Assembly (NCBI GenBank): GCA_003044455.1
Contig: POWY01000001.1
Coordinates: 248,001 to 312,000, forward strand
Source of the DNA: Neisseria bergeri
GTDB lineage: Bacteria > Pseudomonadota > Gammaproteobacteria > Burkholderiales > Neisseriaceae
Reading direction: 5' to 3'
Length of the DNA stretch: 64,000 nucleotides
Positions 52,543 through 61,303 of this stretch are shown one piece after another; the stretch's first letter is position 1; every line of letters begins with the position of its first letter. The notes beneath the pieces were generated by a model. That model did no database searches, was not told where the DNA came from, and worked only from the letters and a program-made list of their open reading frames with translations. The position numbers were made by a program, and so were the translations under genes.

Positions 52543-53355
52543 ATGTCGGTTGGGCATTATGAGAATTTTCCCGTCGGTTCGCTGATTTTGCCGCGCAGGT
52601 TAAGAAAGCCGGTCCATGCTGTATATGCGTTTGCACGGACGGCGGACGATATGGCGGATGAGGGTGGTATGCCGTCTGAAGCCAGGTTGGCGAAGTTGGA
52701 GGGTTTGCGGCGCGAGTTGGACGTGTTGGCATCGGGCGGCCGGTCGGCGCATCCTTTGATTGCACGATTGGATGCCGAGGCGGTTGTGCCGTTCGGTTTG
52801 GATTTGCAGCCGTTTTATGATCTGCTCTCGGCGTTTTCGCAGGACGTGGTCAAAACGCGGTACGCGCATTTCGGCGAGCTGGCCGATTATTGCCGACGTT
52901 CCGCCAACCCTGTCGGACGTATTATGCTGGCTTTGTACGGGAAAACGGATGCGGTGTGCGTGGCGCAAAGCGACGGCATCTGTACGGCTTTGCAACTGGT
53001 GAATTTTTGGCAGGATGTGGCTGTGGATTGGCAAAAGGGCAGGGTTTATATCCCGCAGGACGATTTGTTGAAATTCGGTGTTTCCGAAGGACAGATTGCG
53101 GAGGGTAGGGCGGATGCGGCGTTTCAGCGGCTGATGGCGTATGAGTGCCGACGCGCATTCCGTATGCTGAAGGCGGGTTCGCCTTTGGCGCGCGAATTGA
53201 AAGGGCGTATCGGTTTGGAACTCCGTATGATTGTGTTGGGGGCGCAGTTGATTTTGCAGAAACTGGACGCGTGCCGATACGATGTGTTTGCACAACGCCC
53301 CGTTTTGGATAAGAAGGATTGGTTGATTATGCTGAAACGCGCGTTGTGGAAATGA
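52543..53355 (+). CDS. Squalene/phytoene synthase family protein (HpnC-like)
   Basis: This 270-residue protein starts MSVGHYENFPVGSLILPRRL behind GGAGAAGG. The two aspartate-rich motifs of head-to-head prenyl synthases are present: FARTADDMADEG near 31-42 and LVNFWQDVAVDWQKGRVYIP near 151-170. HpnC normally acts with HpnD and HpnE to make squalene from farnesyl diphosphate, but no partner is adjacent. Product and role in Neisseria are unclear. The gene contains an AT-DUS at 52670-52681. Confidence 0.82.
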   Translation: MSVGHYENFPVGSLILPRRLRKPVHAVYAFARTADDMADEGGMPSEARLAKLEGLRRELDVLASGGRSAHPLIARLDAEAVVPFGLDLQPFYDLLSAFSQDVVKTRYAHFGELADYCRRSANPVGRIMLALYGKTDAVCVAQSDGICTALQLVNFWQDVAVDWQKGRVYIPQDDLLKFGVSEGQIAEGRADAAFQRLMAYECRRAFRMLKAGSPLARELKGRIGLELRMIVLGAQLILQKLDACRYDVFAQRPVLDKKDWLIMLKRALWK

Positions 53356-53367
53356 TTGGGGGGAAAT

Positions 53368-53411
53368 GAATGCCGTCTGAAAGGGGTTATTCCGCTTCAG
53401 ACGGCATTTTG
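53368..53411. terminator. DUS inverted-repeat terminator between convergent genes
   Basis: ATGCCGTCTGAA (53370-53381) and its reverse complement (53396-53407) form a stem with TTTT on the plus strand. It serves the HpnC-like gene and possibly the convergent DUF1841 gene. Confidence 0.85.
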
Positions 53412-53427
53412 CAGGCGGTTGGTATGG

Positions 53428-53898
53428 TCAGGCGATTTCATGCGGGTTCAACCTGGCTTGATCTTCTGCACCCAAGCCGATGAGTTTGCGCAGTCGGGTC
53501 ATGTAGAAATTGACATCCAAACCGGTGCCGTAGCGTTGCGCCGTCCACAGTGTTTCCGCCAGTGCCTCCATCATTTCGTGTTCGGCTTCCAGCCAGCCGC
53601 GTTTGGCGCACAGGGTGTCGTGGATTGCGCGTATGCCGTGCGGCTGGTCTATGCCCGCCTGTTCTTGGATGGAAAGGTGCAGCGACATGTGAAGAAACGG
53701 GTTGCTTTCGCCGTTTTCGGGCAGCCAGTCGGTGTCCAGATGGTCTTCGATGCGTTCGAGATAGCGGTGGTATTCGGGATGGGCTTCGACAATGCGGAGG
53801 GCTTTCTGTTCCAACGCGCTCAGTTGCAGCGGATTGAGCCGCTGCTGCCACACGCGGGCGAAAAAGCGGCGGACATCGTGGGTATTGACATCGTACAT
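53428..53898 (-). CDS. DUF1841 family protein
   Basis: This 156-residue protein starts MYDVNTHDVRRFFARVWQQR and contains LEQKALRIVEAHPEYHRYLE and PFLHMSLHLSIQEQAGIDQP, all typical of DUF1841, a conserved family of beta- and gamma-proteobacteria without known function. The several conserved His and Glu residues (HMSLHLSIQEQ, EAEHEMMEALAE) could bind metal. It is convergent with the HpnC-like gene and divergent from dsbD. Confidence 0.85.
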   Translation of the reverse strand: MYDVNTHDVRRFFARVWQQRLNPLQLSALEQKALRIVEAHPEYHRYLERIEDHLDTDWLPENGESNPFLHMSLHLSIQEQAGIDQPHGIRAIHDTLCAKRGWLEAEHEMMEALAETLWTAQRYGTGLDVNFYMTRLRKLIGLGAEDQARLNPHEIA

Positions 53899-54024
53899 GG
53901 CGGGTTCGATAAGATGTTTATGGAAATAGGTTCGGATAATGGCGGGTTTTACATAAATTAAATCCTACCGTCAACCTTACCATTTATAATGCGGACAAAT
54001 TATTTGTCTGAAACGGATTCGATT

Positions 54025-55830
54025 ATGAAAAAACTGATTTGCCTGTTCGCCGTATTTTTGATGTTGTGCGGACGAGCTTTCGCGCTGGATGCGAACGATC
54101 TGCTGCCGCCGGAAAAGGCATTCGTGCCGGAGCTTACTGTTGCCGACGACGGTGTGAACGTCCGTTTCAGGATTGCCGACGGATACTATATGTATCAGGC
54201 GAAAATCGTCGGCAAGACCGATCCGGCGGATTTGTTGGGACAGCCTTCTTTCAGTAAGGGTGAAGAGAAGGAAGACGAGTTTTTCGGCAGGCAGACGGTT
54301 TACCATCACGAAGCGCAGGTTGCCTTTCCTTATGCAAAGGCTGTCGGCGAACCGTATAAATTGGTTTTGACTTATCAGGGCTGTGCCGAAGCCGGCGTGT
54401 GCTATCCGCCCGTGGATACCGAGTTTGATATTTCCGGCAACGGCACTTACCATCCGCAAACCGACGAACCGGCATCGGCCAAAGACCGCTTTTTGCAGCC
54501 TTCCGCCCCAAACGGCAGCGGGGCGTTGCCGCCCCCGAAGGGGGACGAGGGCGGCGACAGCCGTTTCAAGCTGTCTTGGGATACGCTCAACGCCAACCTG
54601 TTGGCGTTTTTTCTCGCCGGTTTGGGTCTGAGTTTTACCGCCTGTATGTATCCCCTGTTGCCGATTGTTTCCAGTATCGTGGTCGGTGACAAAAAGGCGG
54701 GCAAGGCGCGGGCGTTTGTGCTGTCCGTCGTTTATGTTCAGGGTTTGGCTCTGACTTATACGCTGGTCGGCATTGTTGCCGGACTGACGGGCGCGCTGCT
54801 GACCGTATGGTTGCAGCAGGCTTGGGTCGTGTTGGCGGCATCGGCTTTGATGGTCGTCTTGGCACTGTCTATGTTCGGGCTGTTCAACATCCAGCTTCCC
54901 AACGCCGTACAGTCGTATTTCCAAAACCAGAGCAGCAAACTTTCAGGCGGTAAAATCGTTTCCGTCTTTATTATGGGTATATTGTCCGCGCTGATTGTCG
55001 GGCCGTGTGTCGCCCCGCCGCTGGCATTTGCCTTGGGCTACATCGGTCAGACGGGCGATGCGGTTTTAGGCGGTTTGGCACTTTACACTTTGGCGTTGGG
55101 CACCGGCGTGCCGCTGATTGCCATCGGTACGTTCGGCGGACATATCCTGCCTAAGGCTGGCGATTGGATGAATGCCGTCAAATACGCATTCGGCTTTATC
55201 CTGCTAGCCGTCGCCGTTTACCTCGCCACGCCGCATTTGCCCTATTATCTCGTCGTCGCGCTGTACACGCTGCTGATGCTGGTTCCTGCCTGTATGCTGC
55301 TGGTCAACGGACGCAGGCAGAAACGCCGTCCGAAAGCTGTGGCATTCGTATTGGGCGGCATATTGCTGATAGGCGGCGCGTGGTTCGGCTGGCAGGGCGC
55401 AAACGGCAAAACGACCGCGCTGCACCATTTCCTGACTCTCAATCCCCCGGTCGAAGCAGGCAAATCTTCGGAACACGGCAAAATGTTTGCCGATACTGCC
55501 GCGCTGAAGGCAGCGATGGATATGGCGTTGAAAGAACATCCCGACAAACCCGTCGTTTTGGATTTTTATGCCGACTGGTGCATTTCCTGCAAAGAAATGG
55601 CGGCTTACACGCTCAATCAGCCGGAAGTGCATCAGGCGGTCGATATGGAACGCTTTTTCCAAATCGATGTAACCGCCAATACGCCCGAACATCAGGCGTT
55701 GTTGAAAGAATACGGTCTGTTCGGGCCGCCGGGCGTGTTTGTCGTCCGTGCGGACGGCAGCCGCAGCGAACCGCTGCTGGGTTTTGTCAAAGCCGACAAG
55801 TTTATTGAGTGGTATGAACAGAACCGCTGA
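54025..55830 (+). CDS. dsbD: Thiol:disulfide interchange protein DsbD
   Basis: This 601-residue inner-membrane protein passes electrons from thioredoxin to the periplasm. The signal peptide MKKLICLFAVFLMLCGRAFA is followed by the alpha domain with its Cys pair in GCAEAGVCYPP near 119-126. Eight membrane helices include FTACMYPLLP and IVGPCVAPPL, which hold the redox cysteines. The C-terminal gamma domain is thioredoxin-like with DFYADWCISCKEM near 512-524. A low-complexity Gly/Pro linker (GSGALPPPKGDEGGD) lies near 172-186. Confidence 0.95.
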   Translation: MKKLICLFAVFLMLCGRAFALDANDLLPPEKAFVPELTVADDGVNVRFRIADGYYMYQAKIVGKTDPADLLGQPSFSKGEEKEDEFFGRQTVYHHEAQVAFPYAKAVGEPYKLVLTYQGCAEAGVCYPPVDTEFDISGNGTYHPQTDEPASAKDRFLQPSAPNGSGALPPPKGDEGGDSRFKLSWDTLNANLLAFFLAGLGLSFTACMYPLLPIVSSIVVGDKKAGKARAFVLSVVYVQGLALTYTLVGIVAGLTGALLTVWLQQAWVVLAASALMVVLALSMFGLFNIQLPNAVQSYFQNQSSKLSGGKIVSVFIMGILSALIVGPCVAPPLAFALGYIGQTGDAVLGGLALYTLALGTGVPLIAIGTFGGHILPKAGDWMNAVKYAFGFILLAVAVYLATPHLPYYLVVALYTLLMLVPACMLLVNGRRQKRRPKAVAFVLGGILLIGGAWFGWQGANGKTTALHHFLTLNPPVEAGKSSEHGKMFADTAALKAAMDMALKEHPDKPVVLDFYADWCISCKEMAAYTLNQPEVHQAVDMERFFQIDVTANTPEHQALLKEYGLFGPPGVFVVRADGSRSEPLLGFVKADKFIEWYEQNR

Positions 55831-55842
55831 TTCCGATGTTTC

Positions 55843-55876
55843 AAATGCCGTCTGAAGTTCTCAGACGGCATTTTTG
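55843..55876 (+). terminator. DUS terminator after dsbD
   Basis: ATGCCGTCTGA and TCAGACGGCAT pair around a short loop and are followed by TTTTT. Confidence 0.9.
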
Positions 55877-55927
55877 TCAGAAAGGAAAACGGCAATATCC
55901 GCTATACACACGGAAGCAGTCCAAAGA

Positions 55928-55999
55928 TGTGAAAACCGTGTGTATAAGTTAGTTTGCGTATTGAAATTAAAAGATAAAAATACGATGATTAAAAAATAG
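55928..55999. repeat. AT-rich dispersed repeat, copy 1
   Basis: About 72 bases run from TGTGAAAACCGTGTG to TTAAAAAATAG. They match 59777-59848 (TGTGAACACGCTGTG ... CTAAAAAATAG) with scattered changes. It lies in a 560-base gene-free region between dsbD and ackA. Confidence 0.7.
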
Positions 56000-56191
56000 G
56001 CATAAGAAAAGATAAACACAGCCGGTGTTTGCCGGTGTGTGTATCTTTTGTGGAAAAACATCTTAATGCCATGTATTTTATGGAAAATAACAACATGATT
56101 AAAAAATAGTCAATAATCAAGGTTCAGGTGGGGTAGCTGCAATCGTCAATGTCTGAAAAGAGGCAGTGCTGTTTAAGTATGGAAAGCCGGA
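56000..56191. other. Gene-free stretch between AT-rich repeat and Correia element
   Basis: It is AT-rich and has no convincing frame. The ATGATTAAAAAATAG motif of the neighbouring repeat recurs at about 56095-56110. Otherwise nothing is recognised. Confidence 0.5.
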
Positions 56192-56346
56192 TATAGTGGA
56201 TTAACAAAAATAAGGACAAGGCGACGAAGCCGCAGACAGTACAAATAGTACGGAACCGATTCACTTGGTGCTTCAGCACCTTAGAGAATCGTTCTCTTTG
56301 AGTTAAGGCGAGGCAACGCCGTACCGGTTTTTGTTAATCCACTATA
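56192..56346. mobile_element. Correia repeat enclosed element (CREE)
   Basis: The 155-base element begins TATAGTGGATTAACAAAAA and ends TTTTTGTTAATCCACTATA, the diagnostic terminal inverted repeats, with TA at both edges. The inside (ACAAGGCGACGAAGCCGCAG, TTAGAGAATCGTTCTCTTTG) is typical of full-length copies. These are non-autonomous elements able to supply promoters or be cut by RNase III when transcribed. It lies directly beyond the ackA terminator. Confidence 0.95.
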
Positions 56347-56378
56347 AAAAAACTGCCTCCGTTTCCGGAAGCAGTTCG
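56347..56378 (-). terminator. Terminator of ackA
   Basis: On the minus strand AACTGC...GCAGTT arms flank a TTCCGG-containing loop and are followed by a run of T that ends at the Correia element. Confidence 0.85.
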
Positions 56379-56393
56379 CGTGAGGATAAAACC

Positions 56394-57590
56394 TTACAGA
56401 CCGCTCAAACGGGCGGTATCGTGGGCAATCATCAGCTCTTCGTTGGTCGGAATGACCACGGCGACGGCTTTGCTGTCGGCAGTGGTAATCACGCCGGCGT
56501 TGCCGAAGCGGGCTTTCAGGTTGGCTTCTTGGTCGATGTTCAGACCGAGGAAGCCCAAGTAGCCGATCACGCGTTCGCGGATGATGTCGGAGTTTTCGCC
56601 GATGCCGCCGGTAAAGACCAGTGCGTCCAAGCCGCCTGCGGCAACCGCCATGCTGCCGATGTATTTGGCAAGGCGGTAGATAAACATATCCAAGGCCAAT
56701 TTCGCGCCTTTATGCCCCTTGGCGGCTTCTTCTTCAATGGTGCGGCAGTCGTTGGACAGGCCGGACAGACCGAGCAGGCCGGATTTTTTGTTCAGCATTT
56801 CGGTGATTTGGGCAATGGTCATATTGGCGTTTTCGGCGAGGAAGCCGAATACGGAAGGATCGATGTCGCCGCTGCGCGTACCCATTACCAGCCCTTCCAG
56901 CGGGGTCAGGCCCATGCTGGTGTCGCGGGATTCGCCGTTTGCGACGGCGGTAATGGACGCGCCGTTGCCCAAGTGGGCGATGACCATACGCAGGTCTTTT
57001 TTGTCTTTGCCGAGGAAGCGCGCGGTTTCGTCGGCGACGAAGCGGTAGCTGGTACCGTGCGCGCCGTAGCGGCGCAGGCCGTATTTTTCATACAATTCTT
57101 GCGGAACGGCGTATTTGTAGGCGTGTTCCGGCATAGTCTGATGGAAGGCGGTGTCGAAAACGACGACGTTGGGCAGGCCTTTGAAAATGCTTTGTGCGGC
57201 ACGCAGGCCCAAGAGGTGGGCGGGGTTGTGCAGTGGGGCGAGCGGGATGCATTTTTCGATGCCGGCGATGACTTCGTCGTCAACGAGGATGGATTCGCTG
57301 TACAACTCGCCGCCGCTGACGACGCGGTGGCCGATAGCACCGATGCGGCTGTCGAGGCTGTGGGCTTTGAGTTCTTCCATCAGGGCTTCAACTGCGCCGG
57401 TGTGGTCGGGGTGTGCGGACAAATCGACTTTGTGTTTTTCGCCGTTTACTTTGAATGTGATGTATGCGTCGGGCAGGTTGAGTTTTTCGGCAAGGCAGCT
57501 CAGCAGGACTTCGCCGCTGCCGTTATCCAGGACCGCGCCTTTGAGGGACGAGCTGCCGCAGTTCAAAACCAAGATTAATTTTTGGGACAT
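56394..57590 (-). CDS. ackA: Acetate kinase
   Basis: This 398-residue ASKHA-fold enzyme interconverts acetyl phosphate plus ADP and acetate plus ATP. The frame opens MSQKLILVLNCGSSSLKGAV (phosphate-binding NxGSSS), and shows VVFDTAFHQTMPEHAYKYAV with the catalytic Asp near 150, HLGNGASITAVANGESRDTS near 207-226 and VFTGGIGENSDIIRERV near 326. ATG 57590 was chosen; an in-frame upstream start lies in a DUS. No pta gene is adjacent. Confidence 0.97.
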   Translation of the reverse strand: MSQKLILVLNCGSSSLKGAVLDNGSGEVLLSCLAEKLNLPDAYITFKVNGEKHKVDLSAHPDHTGAVEALMEELKAHSLDSRIGAIGHRVVSGGELYSESILVDDEVIAGIEKCIPLAPLHNPAHLLGLRAAQSIFKGLPNVVVFDTAFHQTMPEHAYKYAVPQELYEKYGLRRYGAHGTSYRFVADETARFLGKDKKDLRMVIAHLGNGASITAVANGESRDTSMGLTPLEGLVMGTRSGDIDPSVFGFLAENANMTIAQITEMLNKKSGLLGLSGLSNDCRTIEEEAAKGHKGAKLALDMFIYRLAKYIGSMAVAAGGLDALVFTGGIGENSDIIRERVIGYLGFLGLNIDQEANLKARFGNAGVITTADSKAVAVVIPTNEELMIAHDTARLSGL

Positions 57591-57940
57591 TTTCTTACTC
57601 CGGAAAGTTTCAGACGGCATCGGAATCGGCACCGGATACTAACCAAGCCCCGTGCCGAATCCGTTTTGCCTCCCTTGGCGGGAAAGTAGTGGGGCCGTCT
57701 GAAACGGTTGATAAAAGAAGCAGGCTATTCTAGCAAAAAATCTTTGCAATTGCTTGGCTTAATCGGGCGTTTGCGTGAAAATGGAAGAATGCGTAATTTT
57801 TTGACGGATAAGGGGAAATATGGGGTTTGCCGGTGTTTTCGGCTGTGGGAGGGAGAATTTCTTTGCATTCTTCCCGTCCAAACCGGTACATTTGCCCTGT
57901 TTTTGGTTGATGCCGTCTGAAAAAGGCGGGTGGGGAATTT
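57591..57940. other. Gene-free interval upstream of ackA
   Basis: About 350 bases lie between the divergent genes ackA and 57941. Uptake sequences occur at 57602-57615 (minus) and 57909-57921. A 70-codon plus-strand frame (57708-57920) ends in the DUS and has no ribosome binding site, so I treat it as chance. No repeat or RNA was recognised. Confidence 0.55.
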
Positions 57941-58240
57941 ATGCATTATTTCAGTATCCATACCCAATCGGGACAGCATATAGGCTTCTTCATCCTGCTT
58001 GCCGACGACGAATCGGAAGCACGGCCGCAGAGCGGGCGTTTTGCCGTTAAACTTGAAGGAGGAATGGAAAATCATGTCCTGTCGCCGTTTGCCCAGACGG
58101 AAATTCCCCAATATTGGCGTGTCGTCAAAGACCGTATCGAGCTGTTTTTTGACGAAGCCCCCGTCGGAACTTTGCGTAACGAATATCTGAACGTGTCGGG
58201 GCAGACTTTTGTTTTGAACGATTTGACAGGGAATATGTGA
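57941..58240 (+). CDS. Hypothetical protein, 99 aa
   Basis: It begins MHYFSIHTQSGQHIGFFILL and continues as a strand-rich protein (GRFAVKLEGGMENHVLSPFA, VVKDRIELFFDEAPVGTLRN). There is no signal peptide or membrane segment that is clear. The stop overlaps the ccoS start by one base, so the two are probably coupled. GGTGGGG precedes the ATG. No family recognised. Confidence 0.65.
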   Translation: MHYFSIHTQSGQHIGFFILLADDESEARPQSGRFAVKLEGGMENHVLSPFAQTEIPQYWRVVKDRIELFFDEAPVGTLRNEYLNVSGQTFVLNDLTGNM

Positions 58241-58425
58241 TGGAAAGTATGTTTATTCTGGTGCCCATCAGCATCATTTTGGCGTTTGTCATCGGCTGGT
58301 TTTTCTGGTGGTCGGGCAAAAACGGACAGTTTGACGATTTGGAAGGGCCGGCGCACCGCATTTTGATGGATGATGATTCGACAAGTAAACTGATTGAAAA
58401 AGAGAAGGAAAACGATGGACGCTAA
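58240..58425 (+). CDS. ccoS: Cytochrome cbb3 oxidase maturation protein CcoS
   Basis: This 61-residue membrane protein opens MESMFILVPISIILAFVIGW and has the family motif FFWWSGKNGQFDDLEGPAHR followed by ILMDDD. CcoS is needed to insert haem b and copper into cbb3 oxidase, the only terminal oxidase of Neisseria. ATG 58240 follows AGGGAAT. It overlaps both neighbours. The oxidase genes themselves are not in the window. Confidence 0.93.
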   Translation: MESMFILVPISIILAFVIGWFFWWSGKNGQFDDLEGPAHRILMDDDSTSKLIEKEKENDGR

Positions 58426-59725
58426 AAAAGGCGGTTTGGGACTGGTCAAAAGCCGCCGTTTCGCGCCTCTTTTCGCTACGCAGTTTCTCGGCGCGTTCAA
58501 CGACAATGTGTTCAAAACCGTGCTGTTTGTGATGATCGGGTTTTACGGTTTGGGGCAAAACGGTGTTCTGCCTGCCGGACAGATGTTGAATTTGGGCGCG
58601 TTGCTGTTTATTTTGCCGTATTTCCTGTTTTCCGCGCTGTCGGGGCAGTTGGGCAACAAATTCGACAAGGCCGTTTTGGCGCGGTGGGTCAAGGTGCTGG
58701 AAATCATCATTATGGCGGTGGCGGCATACGGGTTTTATATCCGGTCTGCCCCGCTGCTCTTGCTCTGTCTGTTTTGCATGGGCGCGCAATCGACGCTGTT
58801 CGGCCCGCTGAAATACGCCATCTTACCCGATTATCTCGACGACGAAGAATTGATGATGGGCAACAGCCTGATTGAATCCGGTACGTTTATCGCCATCCTG
58901 TTCGGTCAGATACTGGGGACTGCGGTGGCAGGCGCGCCGCCTTATATTGTCGGGATACTGGTTTTGCTGGTCGCCGTCGGAGGCACGGCCGGCAGCCTGT
59001 TTATGCCATCCGTACCCGCCAAGGCTGCCGATACCCAAATCGAGTGGAATATTGTCCGTGGCACAAAATCCCTGCTTCGTGAAACGGTGCGGCACAAGCC
59101 CGTTTTTACCGCCATTATCGGTATTTCGTGGTTTTGGTTTGTCGGCGCGGTTTATACCACGCAACTGCCGACCTTTACCCAAATCCATTTGGGCGGCAAC
59201 GACAATGTTTTTAACCTGATGCTTGCCCTGTTTTCCATCGGTATTGCCGCCGGTTCGGTACTGTGTGCCAAGTTCGGCAGGGAACGCCTGATGTTGGCTT
59301 GGGTAACGGCCGGTGCGTTCGGTTTGACGGTTTGCGGCCTGGTTTTGGTGTGGCTGACGCACGGACACCGTTTTGAAGGGCTGAACGGCATTTTTTGGTT
59401 TTTATCGCAAGGATGGGCATATCCCGTGATGGCGGTGATGATGCTGATCGGCTTTTTCGGCGGATTTTTCTCCGTTCCGCTCTACACTTGGCTGCAAACC
59501 GCCAGCAGCGAGACTTTCCGCGCCCGCGCCGTTGCCGCCAACAATATCATTAACGGCATCTTTATGGTTTCCGCCGCCGTTTTGAGCGCGGTGTTGCTGT
59601 TTTTGTTTGACAGCATTTCACTGCTGTACCTGATTGTCGCCTTGGGCAATATTCCGTTGTTGGCGTATTTGGTGAAACGTGAGAAGCGGTTTTTGGGAGT
59701 TGTGCCGATTGGGGAAAAACCTTGA
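58415..59725 (+). CDS. MFS transporter (LplT-like)
   Basis: This 436-residue inner-membrane protein has about 12 hydrophobic helices and begins MDAKKGGLGLVKSRRFAPLF, then ATQFLGAFNDNVFKTVLFVM, the usual start of LplT-type lysophospholipid flippases (often fused to or next to the Aas acyltransferase). Other segments: MGAQSTLFGPLKYAILPDYL and SGTFIAILFGQILGTAVAG. No acyltransferase is attached here. Substrate is inferred from similarity only. The start overlaps the end of ccoS by 11 bases, with AAGGA upstream. Confidence 0.82.
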   Translation: MDAKKGGLGLVKSRRFAPLFATQFLGAFNDNVFKTVLFVMIGFYGLGQNGVLPAGQMLNLGALLFILPYFLFSALSGQLGNKFDKAVLARWVKVLEIIIMAVAAYGFYIRSAPLLLLCLFCMGAQSTLFGPLKYAILPDYLDDEELMMGNSLIESGTFIAILFGQILGTAVAGAPPYIVGILVLLVAVGGTAGSLFMPSVPAKAADTQIEWNIVRGTKSLLRETVRHKPVFTAIIGISWFWFVGAVYTTQLPTFTQIHLGGNDNVFNLMLALFSIGIAAGSVLCAKFGRERLMLAWVTAGAFGLTVCGLVLVWLTHGHRFEGLNGIFWFLSQGWAYPVMAVMMLIGFFGGFFSVPLYTWLQTASSETFRARAVAANNIINGIFMVSAAVLSAVLLFLFDSISLLYLIVALGNIPLLAYLVKREKRFLGVVPIGEKP

Positions 59726-59776
59726 ATGCCGTCTGAAAAAATTATCCCCAAAATACACAATCCGCCTGTCCAATGT

Positions 59777-59848
59777 TGTGAACACGCTGTGAATAAGTGG
59801 GTTTGCACGTTGAAATAAAAACAGAAAAATACGCTGCCTAAAAAATAG
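59777..59848. repeat. AT-rich dispersed repeat, copy 2
   Basis: It matches 55928-55999 with scattered differences and ends CTAAAAAATAG, just upstream of the dnaQ start. Its AT-richness could serve as a promoter for dnaQ. Confidence 0.7.
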
Positions 59849-59882
59849 TCAGCAGATGGAAAATTTGAAGAAAGAAGCAGAC

Positions 59883-60617
59883 ATGATTCAACGCCAAATC
59901 ATCCTCGATACCGAAACCACCGGCCTGTATGCCGACGGCGGCGACCGCTTGGTCGAGTTTGCCGGTCTGGAAATGGTCAACCGCCAAATGACCGACAAAA
60001 ACCTACACCTCTATGTCCACCCCGAGCGCGATATGCCCGAAGAGGCGGCACGCGTCCACGGTTTAACGATAGAGGTTTTGGAAGGGAAAAACGCGCCGCC
60101 GTTTGCAGAGGTCGGCAGGCAGATTGCCGATTTCCTGCGCGGTGCGGAGTTGATTATCCACAATGCCAAATTCGACGTGGGCTTCCTCAATATGGAGTTC
60201 CGCCGGATGGGTCTGCCGACCGTCGAGGAACTCGGCTGCACCGTTACCGATACCCTGGCGATGGCGCGCGAAATGTTCCCCGGGCAGAAAGCCAGCCTGG
60301 ATGCCCTGTGCAACCGTTTTTCCGTCGACCGCAGCAAGCGCGTCCTGCACGGCGCATTGATCGACTGCGAACTTTTGGGCGAAGTTTATCTGGCGATGAC
60401 GCGGCGGCAGTTCGACCTGATGGGGGAGGCCGCAGAGGAAAAAATGGAAACCAAACCCGTGGCGCATACCGAAACCAAACGCAGCGGCAAACTGAAAGTC
60501 ATCAGGGCGGACGAAAACGAGTTGGCGGAGCACGGGCGATATTTGGACGGCTTGGGCGAGTCCTGTATTTGGCGTAAGGAAGCCGTGCCGTCTGAAAACG
60601 GCGGGACGGACGCATGA
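59883..60617 (+). CDS. dnaQ: DNA polymerase III epsilon subunit (proofreading exonuclease)
   Basis: This 244-residue 3'-5' exonuclease corrects replication errors. Motif ExoI is QIILDTETTGLYADGGDRLV near 4-23, ExoII HNAKFDVGFLNMEFRRMG near 97-114, and ExoIII HGALIDCELLGEVYLAM near 156-172. The C-terminal tail that binds the alpha subunit is present but divergent. ATG 59883 puts ExoI at the usual distance; ATG 59856 would add nine residues. The stop overlaps the ispD start by ATGA. Confidence 0.93.
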   Translation: MIQRQIILDTETTGLYADGGDRLVEFAGLEMVNRQMTDKNLHLYVHPERDMPEEAARVHGLTIEVLEGKNAPPFAEVGRQIADFLRGAELIIHNAKFDVGFLNMEFRRMGLPTVEELGCTVTDTLAMAREMFPGQKASLDALCNRFSVDRSKRVLHGALIDCELLGEVYLAMTRRQFDLMGEAAEEKMETKPVAHTETKRSGKLKVIRADENELAEHGRYLDGLGESCIWRKEAVPSENGGTDA

Positions 60618-61303
60618 AACGCAAAAATATCGCCCTGATTCCCGCCGCCGGCATCGGGGCGCGTTTCGGTGCGGACAAACCCAAGCAATATGTCGAAATC
60701 GGAAGCAAAACCGTTTTGGAACATACGCTTGGGATTTTTGAACGGCATGAGGCCGTCGATTTGACCGTCGTTGTCGTCTCGCCAGAAGACACGTTTGCCG
60801 ATAAGGTTCAGACGGCATTTCCACAGGTTCGGGTGTGGAAAAACGGCGGACAGACCCGCGCCGAAACTGTCCGCAACGGTGTGGAAAAACTGTTGGAAAC
60901 CGGTTTGGCGGCGGAAACCGACAATATTCTGGTACACGATGCCGCCCGATGCTGCCTGCCGTCTGAAGCTCTGACGCGTTTGATAGAACAGGCGGGCAAC
61001 GCCGCCGAAGGCGGGATTTTGGCAATTCCCGTTGCAGATACGCTCAAGCGTGCGGACGGTGGGAATATTAGTGCAACCGTCGAGCGGACAGGCCTTTGGC
61101 AGGCTCAAACGCCCCAGCTTTTCCGTGCCGGGCTGCTGTACCGCGCATTGGCTGCGGAAAACTTGGACGGCATTACCGATGAAGCGTCCGCCGTGGAAAA
61201 ACTGGGTGTGCGTCCGCTACTGATACAGGGCGACGCGCGCAATTTGAAACTGACGCAGCCGCAGGACGCATACATCGTCAGGCTGCTGCTCGATGCCGTC
61301 TGA
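60614..61303 (+). CDS. ispD: 2-C-methyl-D-erythritol 4-phosphate cytidylyltransferase IspD
   Basis: This 229-residue enzyme makes CDP-methylerythritol in the non-mevalonate isoprenoid pathway. The signature is [20 protein letters not shown] near 5-24; other sites are [14 protein letters not shown] near 80-93, [10 protein letters not shown] near 107-116 and the C-terminal [20 protein letters not shown]. It is coupled to dnaQ and followed by ispF after 31 bases. Its stop codon is inside an uptake sequence (GATGCCGTCTGAA). Confidence 0.96.
   Translation: MKRKNIALIPAAGIGARFGADKPKQYVEIGSKTVLEHTLGIFERHEAVDLTVVVVSPEDTFADKVQTAFPQVRVWKNGGQTRAETVRNGVEKLLETGLAAETDNILVHDAARCCLPSEALTRLIEQAGNAAEGGILAIPVADTLKRADGGNISATVERTGLWQAQTPQLFRAGLLYRALAAENLDGITDEASAVEKLGVRPLLIQGDARNLKLTQPQDAYIVRLLLDAV

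Noticed and set aside
53356-53961. 201-codon plus-strand frame after the HpnC-like gene
   Set aside because: It starts in a DUS terminator and runs antisense to the DUF1841 gene.
56331-57578. 415-codon plus-strand frame opposite ackA
   Set aside because: It begins inside the Correia element and mirrors ackA; no motif or ribosome binding site.
57725-58111. 128-codon minus-strand frame upstream of ackA
   Set aside because: Basic, low-quality composition, no ribosome binding site, and it overlaps the start of the better-supported gene 57941-58240.
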